A stretch of 64,000 nucleotides of DNA from JBCAXA01 sp038534295 (GTDB taxonomy: Bacteria > Pseudomonadota > Gammaproteobacteria > Steroidobacterales > Woeseiaceae), in contig JBCAXA010000002.1 in NCBI GenBank assembly GCA_038534295.1, forward strand, positions 733,137 to 797,136, in the 5' to 3' direction. The position numbers were made by a program, and so were the translations under genes. The notes under the pieces were generated by a model. That model did not search any database. It saw only the letters and a list, made by a program, of their open reading frames with translations, and was not told where the DNA came from. This document shows positions 44,214 to 51,625 of the stretch, one piece after another; position 1 is the stretch's first letter, and the number at the start of each line of letters is the position of its first letter.

Positions 44214-44653
44214 TGTTTCGGTTCAGCCTTGTAGCCTTGTTTTGCCAGCGCGTCGGCCACCTCAGGTGGCATGTAGTTTTCATCGTGCTTGGCAAGCACA
44301 GTGTGCGCTTCGAATACGCCGTCGTCGTTCAAACGACCGTGCGCGATGATCCCCTGCCCCTCGCGAAACAGATCCGGCAGGATGCCAGCGTAGACCACGT
44401 CGACGCTGTGCTCCAAGTCATTCAGCGTGAAACGCACGTCGAGCTTGCCGGTCTCGCGTTGCACGCTGCCCGCCGTAACCAGGCCACCGATCCGAAAATC
44501 GCTCTCTGCAGGGAAGTTACCGGCGACGACATCCGGCAGTTCGACATAAAACATCATGCTGTCGCGAAATGCGCCGGCGCCGACTGCAGCCGCAACCGCC
44601 ACACCGACGACAACCAGCGACAGCCCTATCAAACGTTGACGTCTCGGCGTCAT
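44210..44653 (-). CDS. ccmE: CcmE heme chaperone
   Basis: 147 residues. An N-terminal anchor helix (RLIGLSLVVVGVAVAAAVGA) is followed by an OB-fold periplasmic domain. The covalent heme-binding His is in LAKHDENYMPPEV, the standard CcmE motif. The ATG overlaps the stop of ccmC(D) (ATGA). It carries heme from CcmC to CcmF. Confidence 0.96.
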   Translation of the reverse strand: MTPRRQRLIGLSLVVVGVAVAAAVGAGAFRDSMMFYVELPDVVAGNFPAESDFRIGGLVTAGSVQRETGKLDVRFTLNDLEHSVDVVYAGILPDLFREGQGIIAHGRLNDDGVFEAHTVLAKHDENYMPPEVADALAKQGYKAEPKQ

Positions 44654-45675
44654 GCCATTACCTCCTCGTGCCGAATCGCGTAACGGCGCGCGCTTTGCGT
44701 TGCCTGCTCAACGCGATTGGCAGCATTCAACATGTTCCACACGACAATGACGAAACCAAGGTAGTAGCTCAGCCAAACGAATGCACCGTAACCGCTCATT
44801 GAGTCGCGGATAGCCGACAGCACTGGCCAGTCTTGGGGATACAAAAACGCGACGCCGACGTAGCCACCGAGAATGGTCAACGCGACCACGATAAACAGTG
44901 TTTCGACCGTCTGCGACGAGCCGGAGTTCGACGTGACATTGCCCAGTCGATCACGCAACCATCGAGCCTTTTTTTCACGCGCCACGAGCTCACCGCGGAG
45001 CCGTGATGCAAGCAGGTAGCCGAACAGCAGCGTGAAACCTGCGAGCGATATCAGCAGCGGCGTCAACATTGCCGGCGGCATGCGTGGCCCGTCTTCGGTG
45101 ATCAGCGTTGCACCTTGATGGAGCGAACTCCACCAGACCACGCTGTAGCGAATGATGGGTAGATTCACCAGGCCAACAACGGCCAGCAAAGCGGCCGCGC
45201 GATCGCCTTTGAGCGGGTCGTTGACCGACGCGCGCAGCACCATGTAGCCAACGTAGAGAAACAGAAGGATCAAAACCGACGTCAAACGCGGGTCGCCCCA
45301 CTCCCACCAGGTACCCCACATCGGCCGCCCCCAGATCGATCCGGTAGCCAGTGCCAGCACGGTAAACGAGGCGCCGATCGGCGCGGCCGCTGCGGCTACC
45401 GCATGGCCGACCTTCATGCGCCAGACCAGCGCAACAAACGAGGCGATACCGACCAGCATGTAGCACATCTGCGCGATATACGCGGCCGGCACGTGAACAA
45501 AGATGATGCGATACGCATCGCTTTGCTGGTAATCGGCGGGCGCGACGAACAAGCCCTGCCAAATGCCAATGCCAATGCCGATCAGCCCGAGCGTCAGCAG
45601 CCACGGTTTGAGCGCCCCACAGAACGCGAAAACCGTAGGTGGTGAGCCGAGCTTGTGAAACCAGGTCCAGTTCAT
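44650..45675 (-). CDS. ccmC: CcmC-CcmD fusion, heme exporter subunits
   Basis: 341 residues in one uninterrupted frame. Residues 1-255 are CcmC: start MNWTWFHKLGSPP, then IFVHVPAAYIAQMCYM and the WWD-type loop GRPMWGTWWEWGDPRLTSVL. Residues 256-280 form an extra membrane helix (TLFIVVALTILGGYVGVAFL). Residues 293-341 look like a complete CcmD (MSGYGAFVWLSYYLGFVIVV, then a charged tail). Start chosen at 45675 because upstream codons overlap ccmB and have no similarity. Separate translation of CcmD from the internal ATG at 44799 cannot be excluded, though no ribosome site precedes it. Confidence 0.93.
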   Translation of the reverse strand: MNWTWFHKLGSPPTVFAFCGALKPWLLTLGLIGIGIGIWQGLFVAPADYQQSDAYRIIFVHVPAAYIAQMCYMLVGIASFVALVWRMKVGHAVAAAAAPIGASFTVLALATGSIWGRPMWGTWWEWGDPRLTSVLILLFLYVGYMVLRASVNDPLKGDRAAALLAVVGLVNLPIIRYSVVWWSSLHQGATLITEDGPRMPPAMLTPLLISLAGFTLLFGYLLASRLRGELVAREKKARWLRDRLGNVTSNSGSSQTVETLFIVVALTILGGYVGVAFLYPQDWPVLSAIRDSMSGYGAFVWLSYYLGFVIVVWNMLNAANRVEQATQSARRYAIRHEEVMA

Positions 45676-45682
45676 AAGAGAC

Positions 45683-46339
45683 TTAATCCACGGCGATCCG
45701 CAGAGCGGGCGCAATCGCCAGCGGCGCCAACACAATGCCAAGCAACGCTCCGGCGGCTAGCAACTTCAACGCGGCCGCGGCGACGCCGCCGGTCGCAGCA
45801 AGCGCCACCGCGCGCGCACCGACAATCAGCACCGGCAGCGACAGCGGGACAACAAGCAGGCTGAGCAAGGCATTGCCCTGTCGGGATGCGAGCGTCAACG
45901 CCGCTCCCAACGCGCCCAATAACGAAAGAACCAGCGTGCCCAACGCAAGCGAAACCATAAGCACCCAAACGGCCTCACCGCTCAGCTGATAACCGACAGC
46001 TAGCAGCGGCGACACCAACGTCAGCGGCAATCCGGTGATTAGCCAGTAAGCCAGTACTTTGGCTACCACCAACGCCGCCAGAGGGTGACCGGCGAGAATA
46101 TACAATTCGAGCGAGCCGTCCTCAAAGTCCTGTCGAAAAATACTGGACGCGGTTAACAGTTGCGCAAGCAGCGCTGCTACCCAAACGATGCCTGGCCCGA
46201 TCAGGGCCAGCAGTTCCCGCGACGGCCCGAGCGCGAGCGGAAACAGCGTACAAATGATGGCAAAGAACACCAGCGGCGTCGTCAGATCGCCGATGCGACG
46301 TAATGACAGCAGCAACTCGCGGCGCACGATCGCCAGCAT
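45683..46339 (-). CDS. ccmB: CcmB heme exporter permease
   Basis: 218 residues from the ATG at 46339, which agrees with the family length; a TTG at 46378 overlapping the ccmA stop is an alternative. Six hydrophobic helices are expected. Conserved regions are RRELLLSLRRIGDLTTPLVF, GPGIVWVAALLAQLL and DFEDGSLELYILAGHPLAAL. It is the membrane subunit paired with CcmA in loading heme onto CcmE. Confidence 0.93.
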   Translation of the reverse strand: MLAIVRRELLLSLRRIGDLTTPLVFFAIICTLFPLALGPSRELLALIGPGIVWVAALLAQLLTASSIFRQDFEDGSLELYILAGHPLAALVVAKVLAYWLITGLPLTLVSPLLAVGYQLSGEAVWVLMVSLALGTLVLSLLGALGAALTLASRQGNALLSLLVVPLSLPVLIVGARAVALAATGGVAAAALKLLAAGALLGIVLAPLAIAPALRIAVD

Positions 46340-46374
46340 CGACTGAGTAAGACCGGCGGCAGCGGGATCGGTTC

Positions 46375-47028
46375 TCAAGCGGCCGCCTCCAGGCTAAAAG
46401 GCCGATACGCCGGATAGGCCTCCAGCCGCAACGCGTGCGCTGCGAGCAGGCATGTACCGCCAGCCGCGTTGTGCGCCGCAATGAGTTCGTGCAGCGTTTG
46501 CGCCGCCGCTTGATCCAAATTGGTGAATGGCTCGTCCAACAGCCACAGGGGCACTTGGCCAAGTACCAGCCGCGCGAGTGCCACCCGGCGTTTCTGACCT
46601 GCCGACAGCGCGCCGACGACACGATCGCGGCAATCGGCGATCCCGAACTGCCGCAGCGCCTCATCGGGATCCGCGGCGTCCGCGTGCCGAAGCTGCGCGT
46701 GCAAAGTGAGGTTTTCGATCGCCGTCAGCTCGTCTTTGAGCCCTGCTTTATGGCCGTACCACAACAATTGCCGGCTGTACGCCGCAAGATCGTGGCGGAT
46801 CGGTGCCCCGGCAAAGCGCACCTCACCGTCGAGCGGCTGCGTGAGCCCACCGACCACACGCAACAGCGTGGTTTTCCCGGAGCCGTTCGGGCCCTGCAGC
46901 ACAACCGTTTCACCCGCGGTCAGTTCGAGCGAGACCTGCGCAAGCACCGTCACGTCGCCGCGTTCCACCGTGACCCGATCTATTTCGAGAAATCCGACCG
47001 CTGACGCGGCTGCAGCGCGCGATGACAC
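46375..47028 (-). CDS. ccmA: CcmA heme exporter ATPase
   Basis: 217 residues, an ABC ATPase. Walker A GPNGSGKTTLLRVV, signature LSAGQKRRVALARL, and Walker B PLWLLDEPFTNLD are all intact. It energises release of holo-CcmE from CcmC-CcmD. It is the first gene of the ccm operon; the promoter should lie in the 264-bp spacer before the divergent FHA gene. Confidence 0.95.
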   Translation of the reverse strand: MSSRAAAASAVGFLEIDRVTVERGDVTVLAQVSLELTAGETVVLQGPNGSGKTTLLRVVGGLTQPLDGEVRFAGAPIRHDLAAYSRQLLWYGHKAGLKDELTAIENLTLHAQLRHADAADPDEALRQFGIADCRDRVVGALSAGQKRRVALARLVLGQVPLWLLDEPFTNLDQAAAQTLHELIAAHNAAGGTCLLAAHALRLEAYPAYRPFSLEAAA

Positions 47029-47196
47029 GATCAGGCGAGCCGTGAGAGCCGCACAGGCTGGGCGATCTGGAGGAATTTGAAGTGTTGCATCGCCGCCACA
47101 TTATGTCCTGTCGCTGTCGCCATTCCCACGTCAATGATCGTCGGCAGATGAATTGCCCGTATGATGCCGGTATATTCGATCGACCGGCGGGGAGCA

Positions 47197-47229
47197 CTGT
47201 CAGTTTTGTGTCACCGGTCACACTGACAG
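47197..47229. promoter_or_regulatory. Inverted repeat in the ccmA / FHA-gene spacer
   Basis: CTGTCAGT and ACTGACAG, a perfect 8-bp inverted repeat with a 17-nt centre, which itself contains GTCAC twice. It is 64 nt before the FHA-gene ATG and in the only spacer between two divergent transcription units. It could be an operator or an mRNA hairpin in the FHA leader. No known regulator consensus was recognised. Confidence 0.35.
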
Positions 47230-47292
47230 GCCGAAAAATAACGAGTCGAACCTTAGACTGGGTTCGATAAAACCCTGGCAAAAGGGTGAAAA

Positions 47293-48480
47293 ATGGGCGA
47301 TATCTCGGACACGGACCAGATCGATGGCATGGGAGTTGCCAGCGATCCTCTGTTCGCATTACCACGCTATCGGAAGGCGCTGACGCAATTCGTCCAGGCC
47401 TACGACAACGCAGCGGGGCTGTCGATTCTGACCGGCGCCGAAGGCTCCGGCCGTCGCCGGCTGCTGCGTTGTTTAGCCGCAAGACTGCAGCCGCATGTTG
47501 CGTCGGCGTTCGTCAGCGCAGCAGAGCCGCGCGAGACGATTCTGTTGAGCTCTGTGTTCGGCCAATTTGGCTACGACTTCAGCAGCCAGATACTTAATGA
47601 ACTGACCGGCATGCTGCGGGTGTTCTCAATTCACCAAGCCGATCTTGGTTACCGCCCCGTCATTGGCGTGCTGGATGCGGAGAAATGTTCCGCTTCGCTC
47701 GCGGAGATTCTCCAGGAAGCCTTGGCCATTCGCACCGCGCGCAAACCGGCGATGCATATTGTGCTTGCCGGCACCCGCAGTTTGCGGGAACGACTGGCGT
47801 GCGATGACATGGTCGAGCTGAATCTCAACACCGTGGCCGACGTTGATCTCGGCGAGTTCAACGAGGGCGAGCTGTGCTGCTATCTCGATGCGCGCTACGG
47901 TCTGACCGACGTCAGCGCAGAACGCATTAGCCAGCTGCAGAGCGAGACCGGCGGCTGCGTCGAGCGCATTGACGCCTTGCTCCAGCGCGAAGAGCACGGC
48001 ACCAACAATGCGACCGATGCGCTGATGGGGGTCGAAACCGTTGACAGCTCGATTGGCGCTTCTGAGGTGCCCACGCTGTTGCTGTCACAAACGGGCACGT
48101 TGCTGGACACCATTCCGATGCAGAAACAGCGCTTTCTCATCGGCCGTGCCGAACACAACGACATTGTTCTCGACAGCCGCTACATCAGCCGCCACCACGC
48201 TCTAATCGTCGCCGGCCCGTCCGACGCACACTGGTTGATTGACCTCAACAGCCGCAACGGCACGTTCGTCAATTCACGCGCCGTCGACTACGTGGCGCTG
48301 CGCCACAACGACATCGTGATCCTTGGCAATCACCGCTTGAAGTATCACAACCCAGAAGCACAGGGTCCGCGGCCCGATCGAAGCGAGTTCGCCGGTAGCG
48401 CGACGGCGGTCTTCCAGACCTTGTCGGCTGATGGTGTGCAGGCACCACAGCTCGACGAAACTAGAGATATCAATCAGTAA
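47293..48480 (+). CDS. AAA-like ATPase domain with C-terminal FHA domain
   Basis: 395 residues. Residues 10-240 resemble the ExeA/GspA-type AAA module, but the P-loop reads GAEGSGRRRLL, with Arg where the essential Lys should be. Residues 265-365 are a good FHA domain: RFLIGRAEHNDIVLDSRYIS followed by RHHA, then LIDLNSRNGTFVNS. FHA domains bind phosphothreonine. The tail is Asp/Thr-rich. It may be a scaffold protein that recognises a phosphorylated partner. No kinase lies adjacent. Its stop lies in the loop of a long inverted repeat. Confidence 0.8.
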   Translation: MGDISDTDQIDGMGVASDPLFALPRYRKALTQFVQAYDNAAGLSILTGAEGSGRRRLLRCLAARLQPHVASAFVSAAEPRETILLSSVFGQFGYDFSSQILNELTGMLRVFSIHQADLGYRPVIGVLDAEKCSASLAEILQEALAIRTARKPAMHIVLAGTRSLRERLACDDMVELNLNTVADVDLGEFNEGELCCYLDARYGLTDVSAERISQLQSETGGCVERIDALLQREEHGTNNATDALMGVETVDSSIGASEVPTLLLSQTGTLLDTIPMQKQRFLIGRAEHNDIVLDSRYISRHHALIVAGPSDAHWLIDLNSRNGTFVNSRAVDYVALRHNDIVILGNHRLKYHNPEAQGPRPDRSEFAGSATAVFQTLSADGVQAPQLDETRDINQ

Positions 48481-48504
48481 GTTACGAACACTATCTCTAG
48501 TTTC
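48457..48504. repeat. 13-bp inverted repeat spanning the stop codon of the FHA gene
   Basis: GAAACTAGAGATA and TATCTCTAGTTTC are perfect reverse complements separated by 22 nt that contain the stop codon. It is AT-rich, unlike its surroundings. It could end the transcript as a weak terminator, protect its 3' end, or bind a regulator. Confidence 0.5.
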
Positions 48505-48590
48505 ACATTTGATTGGGGTGGGATAACGGTCGACGCCGCCCTTTTAAGTAATTTCCCGCATTAGGAAAAACACGTAAGGCCCTCTAAATC

Positions 48591-49178
48591 CTAGAAATCT
48601 AGGCCGTCGCATTGACTTGTTTTCCGAGCCAGTCGTTCGCTGAGGGTTACGGTCCAGCATTGCTCATCCAGCGAGCAATAGCAGGCGATGGCCTCGACGC
48701 CGTCGTCGCGCAGATCGTCGACAAAACGTCGGGTGGAAATGCGATCGGTCTGCCACGGCACACCGAAAAGCGTCACGCCCTCGCCGGCAGCCAGGACGCT
48801 GAACGACGGTTCCGACGTCCTATAGAACTCGTAATCAAATAAGTTAGTGGCGGTGTAGTAACCGTCGTTGTCATCGTCGTCGGCGTGGGCCGCAAACATT
48901 TTCTCGACCAGGTCTTCTGCGTCGACGATCGCTTCGCCTTGATACCGCAGCTCAACATGCCCAGTTATTGCCGGCCCGAACCCCTTGTTGACGAGGCGGA
49001 TATCGAAGCCGTCCGACGAGTACCGGTCCGCCAATGCCAAATACGGCCAAACAGAGGTTCGCTGCTGTTCACGCACCGCGGACACCTCGACCAAGGAAAT
49101 CCCCAGCGCTGCCACTGACAGAACCACCGCCAAGCCGGCCATCCAGCGACCGGACGAGCCTCCGCCCAGTTCAGCCAT
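48591..49178 (-). CDS. Hypothetical single-pass membrane protein
   Basis: 195 residues. One N-terminal helix (WMAGLAVVLSVAALGISLVE) probably anchors a periplasmic domain of about 160 residues. It contains an acidic stretch DDDDNDG and three Cys near the end (CYCSLDEQC). I do not recognise a family with certainty; the pattern SVWPYLAL...NKGFGPAI resembles the poorly described membrane proteins with VWP/NxGxGPA motifs. It is convergent with the FHA gene. Its stop codon also lies in a small palindrome. Confidence 0.6.
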   Translation of the reverse strand: MAELGGGSSGRWMAGLAVVLSVAALGISLVEVSAVREQQRTSVWPYLALADRYSSDGFDIRLVNKGFGPAITGHVELRYQGEAIVDAEDLVEKMFAAHADDDDNDGYYTATNLFDYEFYRTSEPSFSVLAAGEGVTLFGVPWQTDRISTRRFVDDLRDDGVEAIACYCSLDEQCWTVTLSERLARKTSQCDGLDF

Positions 49179-49224
49179 TGACAGTAACCACGGAAAAATG
49201 TGGCTTCGCGGGTTTCGACGTCAT

Positions 49225-50562
49225 TTATTGCTTGTCCCGTAGATACTCAGCAACCGCCTGATACGCTGGTAATGACGTTGGGTCGATCGCCGCGTTTTTT
49301 GCGTTCGGAAACGACGCAAAACGGGCGATGACCATATTGGCCGTCGGGTCTATATAAACTGTCTGGCCGTGCACACCGCGTGCGGCAAACGCACCGTGCT
49401 CGTTGTGCAAAATCCACCACATGCTGCGATAGCTGCCGCCCGGCAGGGTTGTATAGCCCGCTTTCGCAAAGTCCGGTTTGCTGGCGCCGCGGCGGATGTT
49501 CGCCACGACCTCCGCCGGGAACAGTCGCTGGCCGTTGATTTTGCCGCCGTCGAGCATGAGCTGGCCAATTCGCGCCATGTCACGCAGCCCCGCGCTCAGG
49601 CCACCGCCCGCAAATGGCGTGCCGATTGAGTCGACGGTGAAATAGGCGTCTTGCTCGGCACCCATCGGCTGCCAAATACGCTCGGACAAAAGCTCCGAAA
49701 CCGCTTTGCCGGTGACGCGGGACAGTATCCAGCCGAGGGTATCGGTATTGATGGTTTTGTAGGCGAAGGCCGTGCCGTGCTCACCCGCCTGCTCGACCGT
49801 TGGTAAATACTCGAAATAACTGCGTGGCCCGGTGTAGCCAGCCGGCTTCGGCAGCGGGTTGGCGGCGCGATTGTAAATCCAGACATCGGCGTTCGGGTCG
49901 CTGTAGTCCTCGCTGTAGGCAAGCCCTGTCGTCATATCCATAACCTGACGCACCGTCGCCGAGCCAAACGCGCTGTCTGCCAGCTCCGGAATGACGGATG
50001 CAACCATTGCCGTTTCGTCGATCTCGCCCTCGACAACGAGAATTTCCGCGAGCAGGCCGACCAGCGACTTAGTCATCGACATCGCGCCGTGTTTGCCGGC
50101 TTGGTCGAGACAACCGGCGTAACGCTCATACACGATCGTACCGTGGTGAAGAATGACCACGCCGTCGGTGTAATTCGCCGCGAACGCCTCATCCCAGTTC
50201 ATCGCCGTGTCGCTGCCCATCGGCATGAATGTCACCGCATCAATGTCCGGATCCAGATCGCGCGGCAGCGGCGTCGGCGCATCAAGCCCGCGACTGACCT
50301 GGCGCGTCGGCAACAGCTCGCGAAACCGACAAACGGTCCAGCGCATTTTTGGAAAACTGAAGTAATTGGAGTCTGGCTGGCCAATCACTCTGTCCGGCGG
50401 CGGCGGGAATCCCACCATCCAACCGAGCGCCGTCGGATCGGACTCCGCCGCCGTCAGCGCCGCGTGGTCATCTGCCCTGCTTGTCTTTGGTGTTGTTAGC
50501 GCGACGACGCTCGCGATTGTCATTGCGAGAGCAACTATCCAAAAGCGTTGGCCAAGGTTCAC
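49225..50562 (-). CDS. Serine hydrolase of the beta-lactamase/class C family
   Basis: 445 residues from a GTG at 50562, chosen because AGGAGG lies 8 nt upstream and the next residues form a signal peptide (FWIVALAMTIASVVALTTP). The catalytic SxxK is in HGAMSMTKSLVGLL. The last third has YRSMWWILHNEHGAFAARGV with HGQTVYID in place of the KTG triad region. It is probably periplasmic and acts on an ester or peptide. It is more likely an esterase or D-amino-peptidase-like enzyme than a resistance enzyme. Confidence 0.85.
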   Translation of the reverse strand: MNLGQRFWIVALAMTIASVVALTTPKTSRADDHAALTAAESDPTALGWMVGFPPPPDRVIGQPDSNYFSFPKMRWTVCRFRELLPTRQVSRGLDAPTPLPRDLDPDIDAVTFMPMGSDTAMNWDEAFAANYTDGVVILHHGTIVYERYAGCLDQAGKHGAMSMTKSLVGLLAEILVVEGEIDETAMVASVIPELADSAFGSATVRQVMDMTTGLAYSEDYSDPNADVWIYNRAANPLPKPAGYTGPRSYFEYLPTVEQAGEHGTAFAYKTINTDTLGWILSRVTGKAVSELLSERIWQPMGAEQDAYFTVDSIGTPFAGGGLSAGLRDMARIGQLMLDGGKINGQRLFPAEVVANIRRGASKPDFAKAGYTTLPGGSYRSMWWILHNEHGAFAARGVHGQTVYIDPTANMVIARFASFPNAKNAAIDPTSLPAYQAVAEYLRDKQ

Positions 50563-50700
50563 GGAATCGACCTCCTCGTTGCGGACGGGAAAAGGCGGGC
50601 TACTTGTGATTGTCGGAGTATGCCCGATCAAATTTAAGCGCAGTGGATTGTTGCCGCCTTGTCGAGCGGAACACCGGGATCGCCGGGTCGCACTGTTACC

Positions 50701-51283
50701 GAGCTGCTCGTTACCGCGATCTGCGTGGAAACGCCGAAGTGCGGCTCAATCTAGGTGACTGCTCAGCACACCGGGGCGCGAATACCGACGGGCCGCTACG
50801 CGGCCCGGTCGATGGGAGCCGCTTGGTGCAGTAATCGCTGCGCTAAGGCCGAAGTGCGGCTCAACCAAGGTGACGGTTAACTACAGCGCGGCGCGAATCC
50901 TGCGCGACTCGAACCGAGCCGCTCGGTGCAGTGATCATTGCGATGCGGCTGAAGTGCGGCTCAACCAAGACAACGAATAACCGCGGCGAGACGCGAGTAA
51001 TGCGGGATGTCCCGTCCGGGGGAGCCGCTCGTTACAGCGATCTGAGTGGAAACGCCAAAGTGCGGCTCAATCTAGGTGACTGCTCAGCACACCGGGGCGC
51101 GAATACCGACGGGCCGCTACGCGGCCTAGTCGATGGGAGCCGCTTGGTGCAGTAATCGCTGCGCTAAGGCCGAAGTGCGGCTCAACCAAGGTGACGGTTA
51201 ACTGCAGCGCGGCGCGAATCCTGCGGGACTCGAACCGAGCCGCTCGGTGCAGTGATCATTGCGATGTGGCTGAAGTGCGGCTC
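50701..51283. repeat. Six 47-nt elements with inverted ends (GAGCCGC ... GCGGCTC)
   Basis: They lie at 50701-50747, 50816-50862, 50916-50962, 51022-51068, 51137-51183 and 51237-51283. All are exactly 47 nt and end in the 7-bp inverted repeat (first copy has GAGCTGC). The interior shares CAGYRATC and GAAGT. Each abuts one of the tRNA-derived modules. The constant length and paired ends suggest RNA structure or a small mobile or recombining unit. Function unknown. Confidence 0.75.
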
Positions 51284-51341
51284 AACCAAGACAACGAATA
51301 AGCGCGGCGAGACGCGAGTAATGCGGGATGTCCCGTCCGGG
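50701..51341 (-). repeat. Two 321-bp tandem copies, downstream of tRNA-Leu, built from tRNA 3'-end pieces
   Basis: 50701-51021 and 51022-51341 are nearly identical copies. Each holds three subunits of about 100-115 bp: a 47-nt element, a linker tail with an ATTCGCG-like core, and one of three GC-rich modules. On the minus strand module M1 (GGTTCGAGTCCCGC; 50902-50915 with one change, 51223-51236) equals part of the tRNA-Leu T-arm. M2 (50786-50815, 51107-51136) equals the tRNA CCA end plus its hairpin flank (51348-51377). M3 (51002-51021, 51323-51341) is the next flank segment. No gene was found in this 740-bp stretch. Confidence 0.85.
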
Positions 51342-51374
51342 TGCCGTCGACGGGCCGCTACGCGGCCTGGTCGA

Positions 51375-51461
51375 TGGTGCCCGGGGCGGGACTCGAACCC
51401 GCACTCGATTGCTCGAAGCGGATTTTAAGTCCGCAGCGTCTACCAATTCCGCCACCCGGGC
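51375..51461 (-). tRNA. tRNA-Leu (anticodon TAA)
   Basis: 87 nt with encoded CCA. The acceptor stem GCCCGGG pairs with CCCGGGC; the D-arm region is TGGCGGAATTGGTAGACGC. The anticodon loop CTTAAAA gives TAA. A class II long variable arm follows, then T-arm GCGGGTTCGAGTCCCGC. The gene follows tRNA-Cys by 13 nt. The Cys-Leu(TAA) order matches the end of the E. coli glyW-cysT-leuZ operon. Confidence 0.97.
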
Positions 51462-51474
51462 AATCTAAAGAGAC

Positions 51475-51548
51475 TGGAGGCTAGGCCCGGAATCGAACCG
51501 AGGTCCGCGGCTTTGCAGGCCGCTGCATAACCACTCTGCCACCTAGCC
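51475..51548 (-). tRNA. tRNA-Cys (anticodon GCA)
   Basis: 74 nt with encoded CCA. Acceptor GGCTAGG pairs with CCTAGCC and the discriminator is T. The anticodon stem-loop is GCGGC-CTGCAAA-GCCGC, giving GCA. The T-arm contains GGTTCGATTCC. It is the first tRNA of the pair; tRNA-Gly(GCC), which commonly precedes it, is missing here. Confidence 0.97.
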
Positions 51549-51582
51549 AGCTGGTGTCTGAGGCCGCGTTGCGCGGCGGCAT

Positions 51583-51591
51583 AAAGTAGCA
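51583..51591 (-). promoter_or_regulatory. Possible extended -10 promoter of the tRNA pair
   Basis: Minus strand TGCTACTTT fits an extended -10 box (TGnTAnnnT), followed by a GC-rich discriminator as is usual for stable RNA genes. No good -35 box is seen. The start would be about 28 nt before tRNA-Cys. Confidence 0.35.
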
Positions 51592-51625
51592 CAGGCATGA
51601 AGAGGTGCCTAGCAACCGAGCACAG

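Noticed and set aside
48457..48504. Insertion sequence ends
   Set aside because: No transposase or target-site duplication is visible; the repeat is only 48 nt in total.
50610..51155. Two near-identical 74-codon plus-strand frames in the tRNA-Leu array
   Set aside because: They are duplicated only because the DNA is duplicated; codon use and sequence look non-coding.
50701..51341. CRISPR-like interpretation of the tandem repeats
   Set aside because: The units are about 107 bp with a 47-nt element, the 'spacers' recur and derive from the tRNA end, and no cas genes are present.
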